Assembly: GCA_022819585.1 (NCBI GenBank) | Contig: JAJEGY010000039.1 | Location: forward strand, 1-64,000 | Direction of reading: 5' to 3' | DNA length: 64,000 nt | Origin: Dehalococcoidia bacterium | GTDB lineage: Bacteria; Chloroflexota; Dehalococcoidia; Lucifugimonadales; Lucifugimonadaceae | Shown here: positions 27,952 through 37,122 of the stretch, piece after piece | How positions within the stretch are numbered: position 1 is the stretch's first letter | Layout: every line of letters begins with the position of its first letter | Program-made: the position numbers and the translations under genes | The notes under the pieces: model-generated | What the model was told of the DNA's origin: nothing | The model's input: the letters and a program-made list of their open reading frames with translations, nothing else | Databases searched by the model: none

Positions 27952-28401
27952 GTGTTCACATTCCGGCTGTTTCTGCCGATCATCATCCTTTCGCTAGTAA
28001 TCGCATTAACCGCGTTCGCCTGCACCACTGACCCCGAAGACATCCCTCCAACCCTCGACCCCGAGCCTCCAATCACCGAGTCCCAAGCCATCGATATCGC
28101 CAAAGCTTCCCTAGACGAAGTTCTCCAAGACATCGAGTTCGCAGGCTATGACCAGATCCGGGTCCGCACCGGCATCATGCGCCTCCGCCGCCTCCAAGAA
28201 CTCACCCAGTCAGACCTCTACACCCCCGACTCCCCCCGAATGCAACGCCAAATCTGGGCCATCCAAATAGGCGGCAAATTCGATACCGACCCATTGCCAT
28301 ACACAGTCCCCTACGGTTACGGCATAGTAGGCATAGATGCCGTCAACGGGGACATCCACCTGAGAGCGCGCTACGACAAAGAGATCCTAGTCGAGCCATA
28401 G
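27952..28401 (+). CDS. Small uncharacterised lipoprotein
   Basis: 149 residues: a signal peptide (FRLFLPIIILSLVIALTAFAC) with lipobox AFAC, a Pro/Asp-rich linker, then a small domain. ITESQAIDIAKASLDEVLQD at the start of the domain resembles PepSY-type openings, but the rest is not recognisable, so no function is assigned. GTG start at 27952. It converges with the permease gene at 28417. Confidence 0.7.
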   Translation: MFTFRLFLPIIILSLVIALTAFACTTDPEDIPPTLDPEPPITESQAIDIAKASLDEVLQDIEFAGYDQIRVRTGIMRLRRLQELTQSDLYTPDSPRMQRQIWAIQIGGKFDTDPLPYTVPYGYGIVGIDAVNGDIHLRARYDKEILVEP

Positions 28402-28416
28402 AAATCCCGCCGTCGG

Positions 28417-29310
28417 TCACGAGCGCCCGATCCGCCGATCAATCAACGGGTAAACCGCTTCCATTACAGCCAGCAAAATGGCGAAGATGATCGCCGTCGT
28501 GATCACGATCGACTGTACGGTATTCGAGTCGTTCCCGAGTATCGCCTGCTGCAAAAGGTATCCGATGCCCGGGTACGCGAAGACTATCTCCACCATTACA
28601 GCACCGGTGAAGATGATCCCCATGCTCAGAAACAGCTGCGTGAATTGGGGCAAAGCGCAGTTCCGCATCCGATACCAGGCGAAAATGCGCCAATCTCTCA
28701 ATCCCATAGCTCTCGATTGGACGACGTAGTCTTCGCCCTCAATCGTCACCATCATTCCGCGCATCAAGACCAACCAATGCGCCGTGCCTGTAAGGATGAT
28801 GCTCAACGTAGGCAGAGTTCCATGCCATAGCAGCGTACGAATCCCCTCCCAGGTCAGCGTAGGTGTCTCGCCCAACGTGTAACCTCCGCCCGTAGGAAAC
28901 ACCTCCCATAACCAAACGAACAACCAGATCAAAACCATCCCAAATATGAAGTAGGGCGTCGCATACATAGCCAACGCTGCGGGAGTGCTCCAGCGCGCCA
29001 CCTGCCCAATCTTCCCGAACGGAGACGCCATCAAAGCTCCCGCAACCGATCCGATGATGAACGAAACCGCGGTGGCAAGACCCATCAACGCCAATGTCCA
29101 AGGCACAGCCTGAGTCACCTTGTCACTGATGAACCCGCCCTGCAAGACCCACATCCACCAGTCGACAAAATCTAAAACCGTCGGAAATGATCCGTACTCC
29201 GTCCAAAGAGCTTGCAAACGCGGCACAAGATAGGTCAGGGAACCAGCAAGGAAGACCGTTGCGACGAATGAGACTGTGCGACGGGTTAATTGGTTCATGC
29301 GAAAACGCAA
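28417..29310 (-). CDS. ABC transporter permease, DppB/OppB family (second copy)
   Basis: Inner-membrane permease of a peptide/nickel-type importer, 297 residues and about six helices. The coupling-helix (EAA) region is GEDYVVQSRAMGLRDWRIFA, followed by AYPGIGYLL. It is clearly paralogous to the 34492-35502 permease (shared FPxGGGYTLGE, VQGEDYV-like and YPGIGY patches) but lacks about 40 residues of the periplasmic region after the first helix, where DppB has PGDP. It lies 147 bases downstream of the binding-protein gene, separated by a hairpin, so it may belong to the same operon or be a recent duplicate with its own partner elsewhere. Confidence 0.85.
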   Translation of the reverse strand: MRFRMNQLTRRTVSFVATVFLAGSLTYLVPRLQALWTEYGSFPTVLDFVDWWMWVLQGGFISDKVTQAVPWTLALMGLATAVSFIIGSVAGALMASPFGKIGQVARWSTPAALAMYATPYFIFGMVLIWLFVWLWEVFPTGGGYTLGETPTLTWEGIRTLLWHGTLPTLSIILTGTAHWLVLMRGMMVTIEGEDYVVQSRAMGLRDWRIFAWYRMRNCALPQFTQLFLSMGIIFTGAVMVEIVFAYPGIGYLLQQAILGNDSNTVQSIVITTAIIFAILLAVMEAVYPLIDRRIGRS

Positions 29311-29393
29311 TGTGACATGCTTAAGTCCATGTCGCTCCCAAAAGCGCTATCGGAGGGACAGGCGGGCGTTAAGTGTATCCGCACCAGTCAGTG

Positions 29394-29423
29394 ACAGGAC
29401 CCGCCCTGATAGGCAGGTCCTGT
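29394..29423. terminator. Strong hairpin between binding-protein and permease genes
   Basis: ACAGGACC and GGTCCTGT form a perfect 8-bp stem with an extra GCC/GGC pairing inside, about 35 bases after the binding-protein stop. No T-run follows on the minus strand. It may be an attenuating or mRNA-stabilising structure that sets a high level for the binding protein. Confidence 0.5.
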
Positions 29424-29457
29424 CCTTCAGCGTCACTCGCTCTTGCGGACCGACGGA

Positions 29458-31506
29458 TTAACCGCCAGTAGGCTGCAAGCGGATGATCGCGTGGTAGAAC
29501 TCAGCCCAGATGCGCTCGGAGCGCAGGTCTGAAGTCTGGCTCGTTGGCCAACCGGTCCAGTACGTTGTGTTCATCGCGTTGATGTGACCATCAATCACTA
29601 ACTGGATCTCTGGCATGTCACGCAAGATGATCTCAGTCGCTTGCCGGAACAGGTCGATGTATTCCTGGTTGTCCGGCGACGCATCCAACACGCCCATCTG
29701 GTCGACGAGAGCATCATACTCAGCGTTCTCGTATCGAGGAGCCGAGAGGAAGTACGCGACCGTCTCGCCGATGTCCGCAGAGTTATTGGAATGCCAGTGC
29801 ACGTAGGTCTGGTACGGCTCGACCGTGCTGCCGCAGTGCCAAGTCAGCCATGACGGAAGGTCTCCGACCGCCTGCTTGCCCCAGAATCCGGTCAGACCAC
29901 GGCGTTCCACCGCGTCGAATCCAGCGCGCTGCGCGGACTCCACGACCGCCGTGCCAGCACGCGACATCTTCCAGTAGCCAGGTGACGGGTTCCAAAGTTC
30001 AATCTTCAAAACCTCGCCATTCGCGTCCGTCCAGAACCCGTCGTCATTTCTGGTGTATCCCGCGGCCTCCATAATCTCAGCAGCCTTCTCAGGGTTGTGC
30101 TGGTCTGTACCGTCAGCTTCGATCAGATCTCGGATCTTCTCGTAGTACGCAGCCGGTCCGGGGAAACCGATCGCTAATGGCACTGCGACTGGCATCGTCG
30201 TACCTTCAAACGCAAGATTCGCAACCGATTGCTTGTCGATAGCGAAGTTCAGCGCTCGACGGACTGCAGGATCATCGAACGGCGCAACCTTGTTGTTCAT
30301 CGTCATTGAGATCATGCAACCGTTGGGGTCGTGGATGAACGGGTCGTCCTGCCACGAGATCACCTTCGGGTTCCTGACGCGGGTCAACTCGAATAGACCT
30401 GGCTGGAACGTGAATTGCAGGTCGATTTCATTCCTCGCCAATCGCAAGGCAATCGACTGCTCGTCACCGGAAGGCGCAAACACGATGCGCTCCACACCTG
30501 GCAACGGTGCAACACCAGCCTTTGCGGCCCACCAGTTGTCGTCGCGGTCAAAAATCAACGCCTCTGGTGCAGCCTTCACGAGCTTGAACGCACCAGTTCC
30601 GACAGGCCATCCCTGAGCAATGTCCACGTTCTCGAACGTCTCTGGATCTTTGCCTTCCCAGATGTGCTTAGGCAGGACCGGCAGCTGCTCTTCAGAGTTC
30701 TCTTGGAACAAGATGAAGAAGATGCGCTGGTCGGGTCGAGTCAGGTTCAGCTTGACTGTGTAGTCATCGGGAGCTTCAACGCTCTCAACTGCGCCCTTAA
30801 GGCGGAAGTGGAATGCACTCGACGGGTTGTCGATGATCAGATCCTGCCATGTGAAGCGGACGTCCTCGGCCGTGAACGGAGTTCCGTCAGACCAGTGGGC
30901 ATCGTCACGCAACGTGATCGTGATCTCGTCGTGAGTATCGTTGTACGCCCAATCCTTCGCCAACCACGGCCGGACCTTGCCGTCGTGGTGACCGAAGTAG
31001 AAGAGAAACTCGAGCCACGAGTTGTTCGAGAAAGTCCTGATCCGACTCAATCCACCGCCGGATAGCAGGTTCATATTCGCCGGGTCAAGTTGCTGACCAC
31101 CGATCGCGATGACGAGCGTCCGGTCTCTTGGTACGTCTCTCAAGCCTTCAGTGCCTGCCGCAGCCGGAGGTGTTGCGGTAGGTTGCACAGTGGCGGTCAC
31201 CACCTTCTCTACCTCTACGGCAACCTCTTGTTGCACGACGACTTCTTTTTCAACGACCACCGTTTCGACAACTGTCTGTCCTTCGACAACACGTTCTCGT
31301 TCAACGACGACTGTTTGGATGACGGTCTGGCCCTCCACAATCGTCTCTTTTTCCACGACGACCGTCTCGACGACGCGTACCTCACGATCAACTTGCACCT
31401 CAACCGTCTGGACGACGATCTTCTCTGTGGTGCAAGCGAACGCCGCGAGGCTGGACACGACAACGCTCAAGACGGCGATCGCGAGAAGCTTATTTAGTCT
31501 CAACAT
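29458..31506 (-). CDS. ABC transporter substrate-binding lipoprotein, SBP family 5 (peptide/nickel type)
   Basis: Captures oligopeptides or similar ligands for the ABC importer encoded upstream. Signal peptide with lipobox AAFAC (about residue 25). Residues 28-110 form an unusual stalk almost entirely of Val, Glu, Thr and Arg with near-repeats of VETVVVEKE and VIQTVVVERE. The SBP-5 domain follows: DDAHWSDGTPFTAEDVRFTW (about residue 205) is its signature, with ALNFAIDKQSVANLAFEG further on. 682 residues, long for the family because of the stalk. The ligand is unknown. Confidence 0.9.
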   Translation of the reverse strand: MLRLNKLLAIAVLSVVVSSLAAFACTTEKIVVQTVEVQVDREVRVVETVVVEKETIVEGQTVIQTVVVERERVVEGQTVVETVVVEKEVVVQQEVAVEVEKVVTATVQPTATPPAAAGTEGLRDVPRDRTLVIAIGGQQLDPANMNLLSGGGLSRIRTFSNNSWLEFLFYFGHHDGKVRPWLAKDWAYNDTHDEITITLRDDAHWSDGTPFTAEDVRFTWQDLIIDNPSSAFHFRLKGAVESVEAPDDYTVKLNLTRPDQRIFFILFQENSEEQLPVLPKHIWEGKDPETFENVDIAQGWPVGTGAFKLVKAAPEALIFDRDDNWWAAKAGVAPLPGVERIVFAPSGDEQSIALRLARNEIDLQFTFQPGLFELTRVRNPKVISWQDDPFIHDPNGCMISMTMNNKVAPFDDPAVRRALNFAIDKQSVANLAFEGTTMPVAVPLAIGFPGPAAYYEKIRDLIEADGTDQHNPEKAAEIMEAAGYTRNDDGFWTDANGEVLKIELWNPSPGYWKMSRAGTAVVESAQRAGFDAVERRGLTGFWGKQAVGDLPSWLTWHCGSTVEPYQTYVHWHSNNSADIGETVAYFLSAPRYENAEYDALVDQMGVLDASPDNQEYIDLFRQATEIILRDMPEIQLVIDGHINAMNTTYWTGWPTSQTSDLRSERIWAEFYHAIIRLQPTGG

Positions 31507-31580
31507 CTCGGATATCTCCTTTGCTTGTGTTCCTCAGCTTTAGGGGTTCTAAGGGTAGAAAGTTAAATCATTTGAGTTCA

Positions 31581-32606
31581 TCACGAGACAGATGATGCCG
31601 TCTCGGTCGACATTAACGATTCAAGGTCCGTCACAGGACGGTCTTCGTGTAGGAAACATTTCACTGCTCGGTTGTCTACAAGCTGGAAATGTGGCGGATC
31701 AGTTGCGCAGCGATCAAAAGCGTGAGGGCACCGCGGCGCGAATGCACAACCTTCAACTGTCATCTCCCGCTCATTGCCCGTCGTGATCGGAGCCAAGTTT
31801 TCGCCCCACGGAACTCGAGGATCTGGAACTGGAATCGAGCCCATCAACAACTGCGTATATGGATGAGATGGATCCTGCACCACATTTTCAACATTCCCGG
31901 CTTCTACCACTGAACCTCGGTAGAGCACATAGATCGTGTCCCCTACCTGATACGCGGTCGTGAGATCGTGCGTTATGTAGATGATCGATATCCCCAACTC
32001 CGTCTTCAACTCTCTAAGGCTCTCCAAAACCGTCGCGCGCAACGAGGCATCGATCATCGACACTGGCTCGTCCGCCACAATCACCTTCGGCTTCAATAGG
32101 AAAGCACGAGCAACTGTGATGCGTTGACGTTGACCTCCGCTCAATTGGTGAGGGAACCGGCCCAAAGTCTCCGCGGGTCGCAATCCGACCTGACGAAGAG
32201 CATCTTCCACCAATTCACGTGCCTCATCCTCAGATTCAGCTATACGGTACAGCTGGGCGGGTTGGGTCAGGATTCGGTCGACTCGATAAACCGGATTGAA
32301 TACTTCGAAAGGGTCTTGGAATATCGGCTGGACGTTGCGTCGGAACTCTCGCCAATCGTTGCCTTTTAGTGAATAGATGTCGCGTCCCCGGTATCGGATC
32401 TCACCGTGTGTCGGCCGCATGAACCCCAACAGCATTGATGCCAAGGTAGTCTTCCCGCTCCCGCTCTCACCCGCGATCACAGTGATGCTCGGATTGTCAT
32501 CGTCAACCTGAAGGCTTATGTCGTTGACCGCGACATTCTCAACCTTGTTGAACAAACCGCGACTGAACACACGCGTCAGATGATCGGCTTCCAAGACTGC
32601 GCTCAT
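31581..32606 (-). CDS. Oligopeptide ABC transporter ATP-binding protein (DppF/OppF type)
   Basis: Second ATPase of the importer. Walker A VIAGESGSGKTTLASML, ABC signature LSGGQRQRITVARAFL, Walker B KVIVADEPVSMID and the H-loop YITHDLTT are all intact. A C-terminal oligopeptide-transporter domain has the Cys-rich CAFAPRCPHAFDRC, a typical 4Fe-4S-like patch, and another Cys further on. The ATG at 32606 overlaps the stop of the preceding ATPase gene (ATGA). 341 residues. Confidence 0.9.
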   Translation of the reverse strand: MSAVLEADHLTRVFSRGLFNKVENVAVNDISLQVDDDNPSITVIAGESGSGKTTLASMLLGFMRPTHGEIRYRGRDIYSLKGNDWREFRRNVQPIFQDPFEVFNPVYRVDRILTQPAQLYRIAESEDEARELVEDALRQVGLRPAETLGRFPHQLSGGQRQRITVARAFLLKPKVIVADEPVSMIDASLRATVLESLRELKTELGISIIYITHDLTTAYQVGDTIYVLYRGSVVEAGNVENVVQDPSHPYTQLLMGSIPVPDPRVPWGENLAPITTGNEREMTVEGCAFAPRCPHAFDRCATDPPHFQLVDNRAVKCFLHEDRPVTDLESLMSTETASSVS

Positions 32607-33592
32607 CGCGCCGCACCTGCTTCCTCGTAGAGATGACAACTCGCCCAACGACCGTCACGAAGCTGATCGAAAGTCGGATCCACTGATCTGCAGACATCCA
32701 TCACGGAATCGCAACGCGGGTTGAACGAGCATCCCCCGGGCAGTTCAAGCAGGGCAGGAGGAAGCCCCGGAATACCGGCTAAACGATGCCTCCGACTCGT
32801 CGACGGTAGACTACCGATCAAGGCCCGCGTATATGGATGAAATGGATCATCAAAGATATCCGAGACCTGCCCAACCTCAACGAGCTTCCCTGCATACATC
32901 ACTCCCACATGCGACGCGAACTGCGCCATCAAGCCCATATCATGACCCACGATGAGCACTGCAGCGCCAATCTCCTCCTGCAAACGCCTTAGCGTCAGCA
33001 TGACCTCTCGCTGAACAACAACATCCAATGCGCTGGTAGGCTCGTCCGCAATGATTACCTTAGGACCGAGCGAAACCGCGATTGCGATTGCCACGCGCTG
33101 TTTCATCCCTCCGCTGAGCTCGTGCGGATACATCCTAGATACCGCCGGATCCAGCCCTACGCTTCTCAACACTTCCACGATCCGCTCCGAGATCTCTGAA
33201 CTGCTGATGTTGTCTACGTGATCCTTGAAACCGTTGGCAATTTGATTGCCAATCTTCACAACCGGATTGAGAGAGTTCATAGCGCCCTGTGGCACATAAG
33301 AGATCTGCGCCAACCGCATCTCGCGCATCCGATTCTCCGACAACGACAGCAGATCAACGCCATCGAGCAACACTTCGCCACCAACTATCCGTCCCGGAAG
33401 CTGCGTCAGACGCATCAACGCGAGCGCGGTCGTAGTCTTCCCAGAACCAGATTCTCCGACAAGTCCGAATCGTTGCCCGGGCCACAGCTCAAACGAAACA
33501 TCGTCAGCTGCGCGCAACATTCCCCGCGGCGTCTCATACTCCACCGTCAGATTGTTCACCTTCAGGACCGGCCAGTCGTTCTGTGACGTCAC
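32603..33592 (-). CDS. Oligopeptide ABC transporter ATP-binding protein (DppD/OppD type)
   Basis: First ATPase. Walker A LVGESGSGKTTTALALM, signature LSGGMKQRVAIAIAVSL, Walker B KVIIADEPTSALD, H-loop VGHDMGL. The C-terminus has PGGCSFNPRCDSVMDVCRS, the family's Cys cluster. The GTG at 33592 overlaps the permease stop by four bases and is the most likely start; the longer open frame would run into the permease gene. 329 residues. It pairs with the DppF-type gene. Confidence 0.9.
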   Translation of the reverse strand: MTSQNDWPVLKVNNLTVEYETPRGMLRAADDVSFELWPGQRFGLVGESGSGKTTTALALMRLTQLPGRIVGGEVLLDGVDLLSLSENRMREMRLAQISYVPQGAMNSLNPVVKIGNQIANGFKDHVDNISSSEISERIVEVLRSVGLDPAVSRMYPHELSGGMKQRVAIAIAVSLGPKVIIADEPTSALDVVVQREVMLTLRRLQEEIGAAVLIVGHDMGLMAQFASHVGVMYAGKLVEVGQVSDIFDDPFHPYTRALIGSLPSTSRRHRLAGIPGLPPALLELPGGCSFNPRCDSVMDVCRSVDPTFDQLRDGRWASCHLYEEAGAAR

Positions 33593-34476
33593 GACGATGC
33601 TCGCAATCTCGGATTGGCGACACGGTCGAGGCCCAGAGACGTCAGGAACAGTCCTAGGAAGATAATCACGATCATCACTACCGGCGAGCCCCACCACCAC
33701 CAGTAGCCCCGCAATACCGCGCCGTAGTCATTCGCCCACCAGATCGACCAACCCAACGTCTGCGAGTTGGAGGGGCCGAGTCCCAGCACTTCCAAGCCGA
33801 TCGAGAACAATATGCCCCCAGAGACAGCTTGCACAAAGCTTGCTGCTAGGTAAGAGGTCAAGTTGGGCATGAGTTCGACGAAGATGATTCGCCAAGTACC
33901 AGCCCCAGATGCGCGTGCCATGTTGATGAACGCGCGTTCGCGGAGCGTCAAGACTTGAGCTCGCACGGTTCGCGCGGTGCCCATCCAAGACAATAGCCCG
34001 ATGACTACTCCCATGATCCACACCGCGCCTACTGGGAAGTATTCAATGATGAAGACGAGCAAAAACAGGATCGGGATAACGAATAGCACGTCTGAGATGA
34101 TGCGGATGAAAGTGTCGGCCCAACCGCGCACGTATCCGGCGAAGAATCCTAGAAACGTGCCAATGGTGATACCGCAAATGCCTGCGAGCAATCCGATGAG
34201 CAGCGTTTTTGGCGTACCGATCACGAGCAACGCGAGGATCGACCTGCCGACCGCGTCGGTGCCGAACCAATGCTCCATCGATGGCGGTTGCCGAAGCGGT
34301 GCTGAGTTGAGACGCGCCAGTTCTAGATCGACGAAGAGATAGCCCAACACCGTGAATGCAATTACCGCTGCGAGAAGAATCAGTCCCATCAATAAAAGTA
34401 CGTTGCCTGAGACCAAACGGAAAAATCTGGTCGCCAGTGACACAGAAGGAACTTCAATGCTGGTCCGCTCAACCAT
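33589..34476 (-). CDS. Oligopeptide ABC transporter permease, DppC/OppC family
   Basis: Second permease of the importer, 295 residues. The N-terminal OppC-type segment with LRQPPSMEHWFGTDAVGRSI precedes the channel domain; FINMARASGAGTWRIIFVEL is the EAA coupling loop. Six predicted membrane segments. The start at 34476 is 15 bases after the stop of the DppB gene. The C-terminus reads LGLDRVANPRLRASS, typical of DppC. Confidence 0.9.
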   Translation of the reverse strand: MVERTSIEVPSVSLATRFFRLVSGNVLLLMGLILLAAVIAFTVLGYLFVDLELARLNSAPLRQPPSMEHWFGTDAVGRSILALLVIGTPKTLLIGLLAGICGITIGTFLGFFAGYVRGWADTFIRIISDVLFVIPILFLLVFIIEYFPVGAVWIMGVVIGLLSWMGTARTVRAQVLTLRERAFINMARASGAGTWRIIFVELMPNLTSYLAASFVQAVSGGILFSIGLEVLGLGPSNSQTLGWSIWWANDYGAVLRGYWWWWGSPVVMIVIIFLGLFLTSLGLDRVANPRLRASS

Positions 34477-34491
34477 CGGAAAAACGCTTCG

Positions 34492-35502
34492 CTACTCAGT
34501 CTCGTGTCGTATCCGAGGATCAAGTATCGGGTAGATGACATCCAGCAACACAAGGAACAACGTCACCACGATGATTACCACCAAAAGAATCAACTGCAAC
34601 AAGGGCAAGTCTTTGACAGTAATGGCGTCAAGGAGCACGTAACCGATTCCCGGATATGAAAACACCACTTCCACAAGTGCAGATCCCGACACGATAAATC
34701 CCAAACTCAGCGCCAAGAACGTGATCTGTGGTAGCAACGCGTTCCGCACCTGGTACGAGTAAAAAACCCTCCACGACTTCAACCCCATGGCCCGCGACAT
34801 CTGCACATAGTCCTCACCTTGCACGATCACCATCATCGAGCGCATCACAATCGCCCAACCGCCGGCAGCTACCGCAACCAGCGAGAGCGCGGGCAAAAAT
34901 GCATGTTTCGCCAGAGTGAAAAGTCCGTTGAGGCTGAACTCTGGCGACTCGCCCAGAGTGTAGCCGCCGCCAACTGGAAAGAGCGCCCAGGTGACCGTGA
35001 ACAGCGCTATCAGCATGATGCCAAGCAAGAAATACGGTATTGAGTGGACGATCATGACGATAGGCATCGACCAGTTGAGCAGGTGTTTCCAACGCCCAGG
35101 TGCCGCAACCATCAGTGCACCCAGTAAAGTGCCGATAAAAAACCCGATCATGGTTGCAATTGAAAGCAACCCCAACGTCCACGGCAACGCAGCGCGTATC
35201 ACCCTGGTCACTTCCACGGGATAGTCCACCACCGACAAGCCAAAGTTGAACTGAGAAACATCGATCCAGTAATTGACGTATTGCTCCCACAACGGCTTGT
35301 CCAAACCAAATTTCGCCCGATACTCTTCCACGAACCCAGCCGATGGGTCACCTACAAACATTCCCGCCTGCGCCAACTGACCCAGATACTCCTGAATCGG
35401 ATCGCCGGGTGCCAACCTCGGCAAGAAGAAATTGATCGTCACTCCAAGCCATACAACCAGAACGAATAGTCCAACTCTCTTGAGGAGGTAAGTTATGGAC
35501 AT
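34492..35502 (-). CDS. Oligopeptide ABC transporter permease, DppB/OppB family
   Basis: First gene of the importer operon, 336 residues with six helices. The N-terminus ITYLLKRVGLFVLVVWLGVT and APGDPI are the DppB signature; GEDYVQMSRAMGLKSWRVFY is the coupling loop and YPGIGYVLLDAI closes the channel. The ATG is preceded by a purine-rich GAGGAGG stretch, a strong ribosome site. Promoter not resolved in the 140-base spacer to 35643. Confidence 0.92.
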   Translation of the reverse strand: MSITYLLKRVGLFVLVVWLGVTINFFLPRLAPGDPIQEYLGQLAQAGMFVGDPSAGFVEEYRAKFGLDKPLWEQYVNYWIDVSQFNFGLSVVDYPVEVTRVIRAALPWTLGLLSIATMIGFFIGTLLGALMVAAPGRWKHLLNWSMPIVMIVHSIPYFLLGIMLIALFTVTWALFPVGGGYTLGESPEFSLNGLFTLAKHAFLPALSLVAVAAGGWAIVMRSMMVIVQGEDYVQMSRAMGLKSWRVFYSYQVRNALLPQITFLALSLGFIVSGSALVEVVFSYPGIGYVLLDAITVKDLPLLQLILLVVIIVVTLFLVLLDVIYPILDPRIRHETE

Positions 35503-35642
35503 TCCGAGTTTTCGATCAGTCTTGCGGTTAAAGAAGGACGAAGCACTTCATCACACAAGATGAAAGCGACGGCTAGCGCCGCATTATACGCGAACCGATG
35601 GATCTCGCAACGCAGATTCAGATTGTCGAACGGTCTAAGCTT

Positions 35643-36473
35643 TCAACTTGACGATGTCAACGTCCCATCCCCACTCAACCTCTCCAACTCCAGCGCCACC
35701 CCCTCGCTATCCGGCCCCGCCACATGATCGTCTGCCGTGTCGATAACCATCGGATGGGCGTCCCCCACGGAGTACCCGCGTCCCGCCCATCGAAGCATCT
35801 CTAGGTCCCCCAGACCATCCCCGAACGCGATGTAGTCCGACGGTTCAAGCTCATGCCGCTCAGCCAACCAACGCAACGCCCGAATTTTCCCCGCTCGTGG
35901 TGATCCAACCTCGCAGAAGTGAGGCAACGAGTGCGTCACTTCAGCAGCTGACCCAAGCAACCGAGCGATATCGTCGACATGCTCCGCCATCTCACTTGGA
36001 GGACACATGCCGAGAACCACTGTAGGCTCGCGCTCTGCAAGCGGAAACAGATCGTCAACCTTCACCAGCGTCGCGTGGTTCCGCTGCGCGTAGTCGAAAT
36101 CCTCCTCGTTCTGGTGCGAAACAAACACGTCATCATCCACATAGACACGGATGTCCAACCCGCGCCCCTTGAAAAACTCAATCGCTGCAAACGCCGTCGA
36201 CTCATCCAACCGCTCGTGCCGCAGCAGCGTATTCGTCTCCGCATCCACCGCCATAGCACCTTGATAGCAGATCATCGTTGCATTGGCACTGATCTCCCGG
36301 TGCACATTCCAAGCAGACCGTCGCATTCGGCCCGTAGACAACGAGAACGGTATCCCCCGATTTGTAACTTCCGCCACCGCCGCCTTCAACCGCTCCGAAA
36401 TCCGGTCATTCACCCGCGTCAAAAGCGTCCCATCGATGTCAGATACGATTGCTGAAAACGGCCCGTCACTCAT
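35643..36473 (-). CDS. HAD-superfamily phosphatase, Cof type
   Basis: Type IIB HAD phosphatase of 276 residues acting on an unknown phosphorylated metabolite. Motif I SDIDGTLLTRVNDRIS has the nucleophile Asp and the Asp+2; motif II is PFSLSTGRM; motifs III/IV are at ALRWLAERHELEPSDYIAFG (Lys is replaced by the nearby AGKIRAL) and FGDGLGDLEML. The frame is open further upstream, overlapping folK, but the ATG at 36473 with GAAGGA upstream begins the conserved N-terminus. Last gene of the folP-folK unit; it might supply a phosphatase step in pterin synthesis, which is only inference. Confidence 0.82.
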   Translation of the reverse strand: MSDGPFSAIVSDIDGTLLTRVNDRISERLKAAVAEVTNRGIPFSLSTGRMRRSAWNVHREISANATMICYQGAMAVDAETNTLLRHERLDESTAFAAIEFFKGRGLDIRVYVDDDVFVSHQNEEDFDYAQRNHATLVKVDDLFPLAEREPTVVLGMCPPSEMAEHVDDIARLLGSAAEVTHSLPHFCEVGSPRAGKIRALRWLAERHELEPSDYIAFGDGLGDLEMLRWAGRGYSVGDAHPMVIDTADDHVAGPDSEGVALELERLSGDGTLTSSS

Positions 36474-36564
36474 ATCGACTAGTCCTTCAGATCCACAGTG
36501 TTCAACAAAATCAACCCTCGAATCTTCATCTGGGCAATCTTCATCGCCATCGCCGCGTTCATCT

Positions 36565-37122
36565 TCATACAGGCCTTGAGGCAAGACTTGTAACCTGAAC
36601 CTGCTCCGCCACCCCGTCGATACTCCCGACGCGACGAATACCTTGATTCGGCAAACCCTGCGCGATCTCTGAAACTGACAGATTTACCTTCGGGACCACC
36701 AAATCCGGCGCAATCTCCGCCAACGGCACCATCACAAACTCCCGTTGATGCATTCGCGGATGGGGCACCTCTAGTTCCGTCAGCTCGATCACTTCATCCC
36801 CGTACAACAAAATATCCAAATCCAAAGTCCGACTCTCGTTCCTATGATGCCTGACACGACCATTCGCAAGCTCGATTTTCACTAGTTCATCAAGCAACTG
36901 CCACGGCTTCAGTTCCGTACAGGCTGTAACTACCATATTCAGATACATTGGCTGTTCTTCATCCTCAACTCCAAACGGCTCCGTCTCGTAAACGGAAGAC
37001 ACCGAGAGCAAACCACCGAGTTGTTTAACCGCCTTGATCGCATCTCGAAGGTGGGCTATTCGATCTCCGAGGTTACTGCCGATCCCGATGTATGCAACCG
37101 TTCCTCTGCCGTTATCCACCAA
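36565..37122 (-). CDS. folK: 2-amino-4-hydroxy-6-hydroxymethyldihydropteridine pyrophosphokinase
   Basis: Transfers pyrophosphate from ATP to the pterin just before the DHPS step. YIGIGSNLGDRIAHLRDAI and YETEPFG are the N-terminal signatures; RTLDLDILLYGDEVIELTEL is the metal/ATP motif, and VPHPRMHQREFVMVPLAEI the C-terminal one. 185 residues, full length. It begins one base after the folP stop, the normal folP-folK order. Confidence 0.94.
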   Translation of the reverse strand: MVDNGRGTVAYIGIGSNLGDRIAHLRDAIKAVKQLGGLLSVSSVYETEPFGVEDEEQPMYLNMVVTACTELKPWQLLDELVKIELANGRVRHHRNESRTLDLDILLYGDEVIELTELEVPHPRMHQREFVMVPLAEIAPDLVVPKVNLSVSEIAQGLPNQGIRRVGSIDGVAEQVQVTSLASRPV

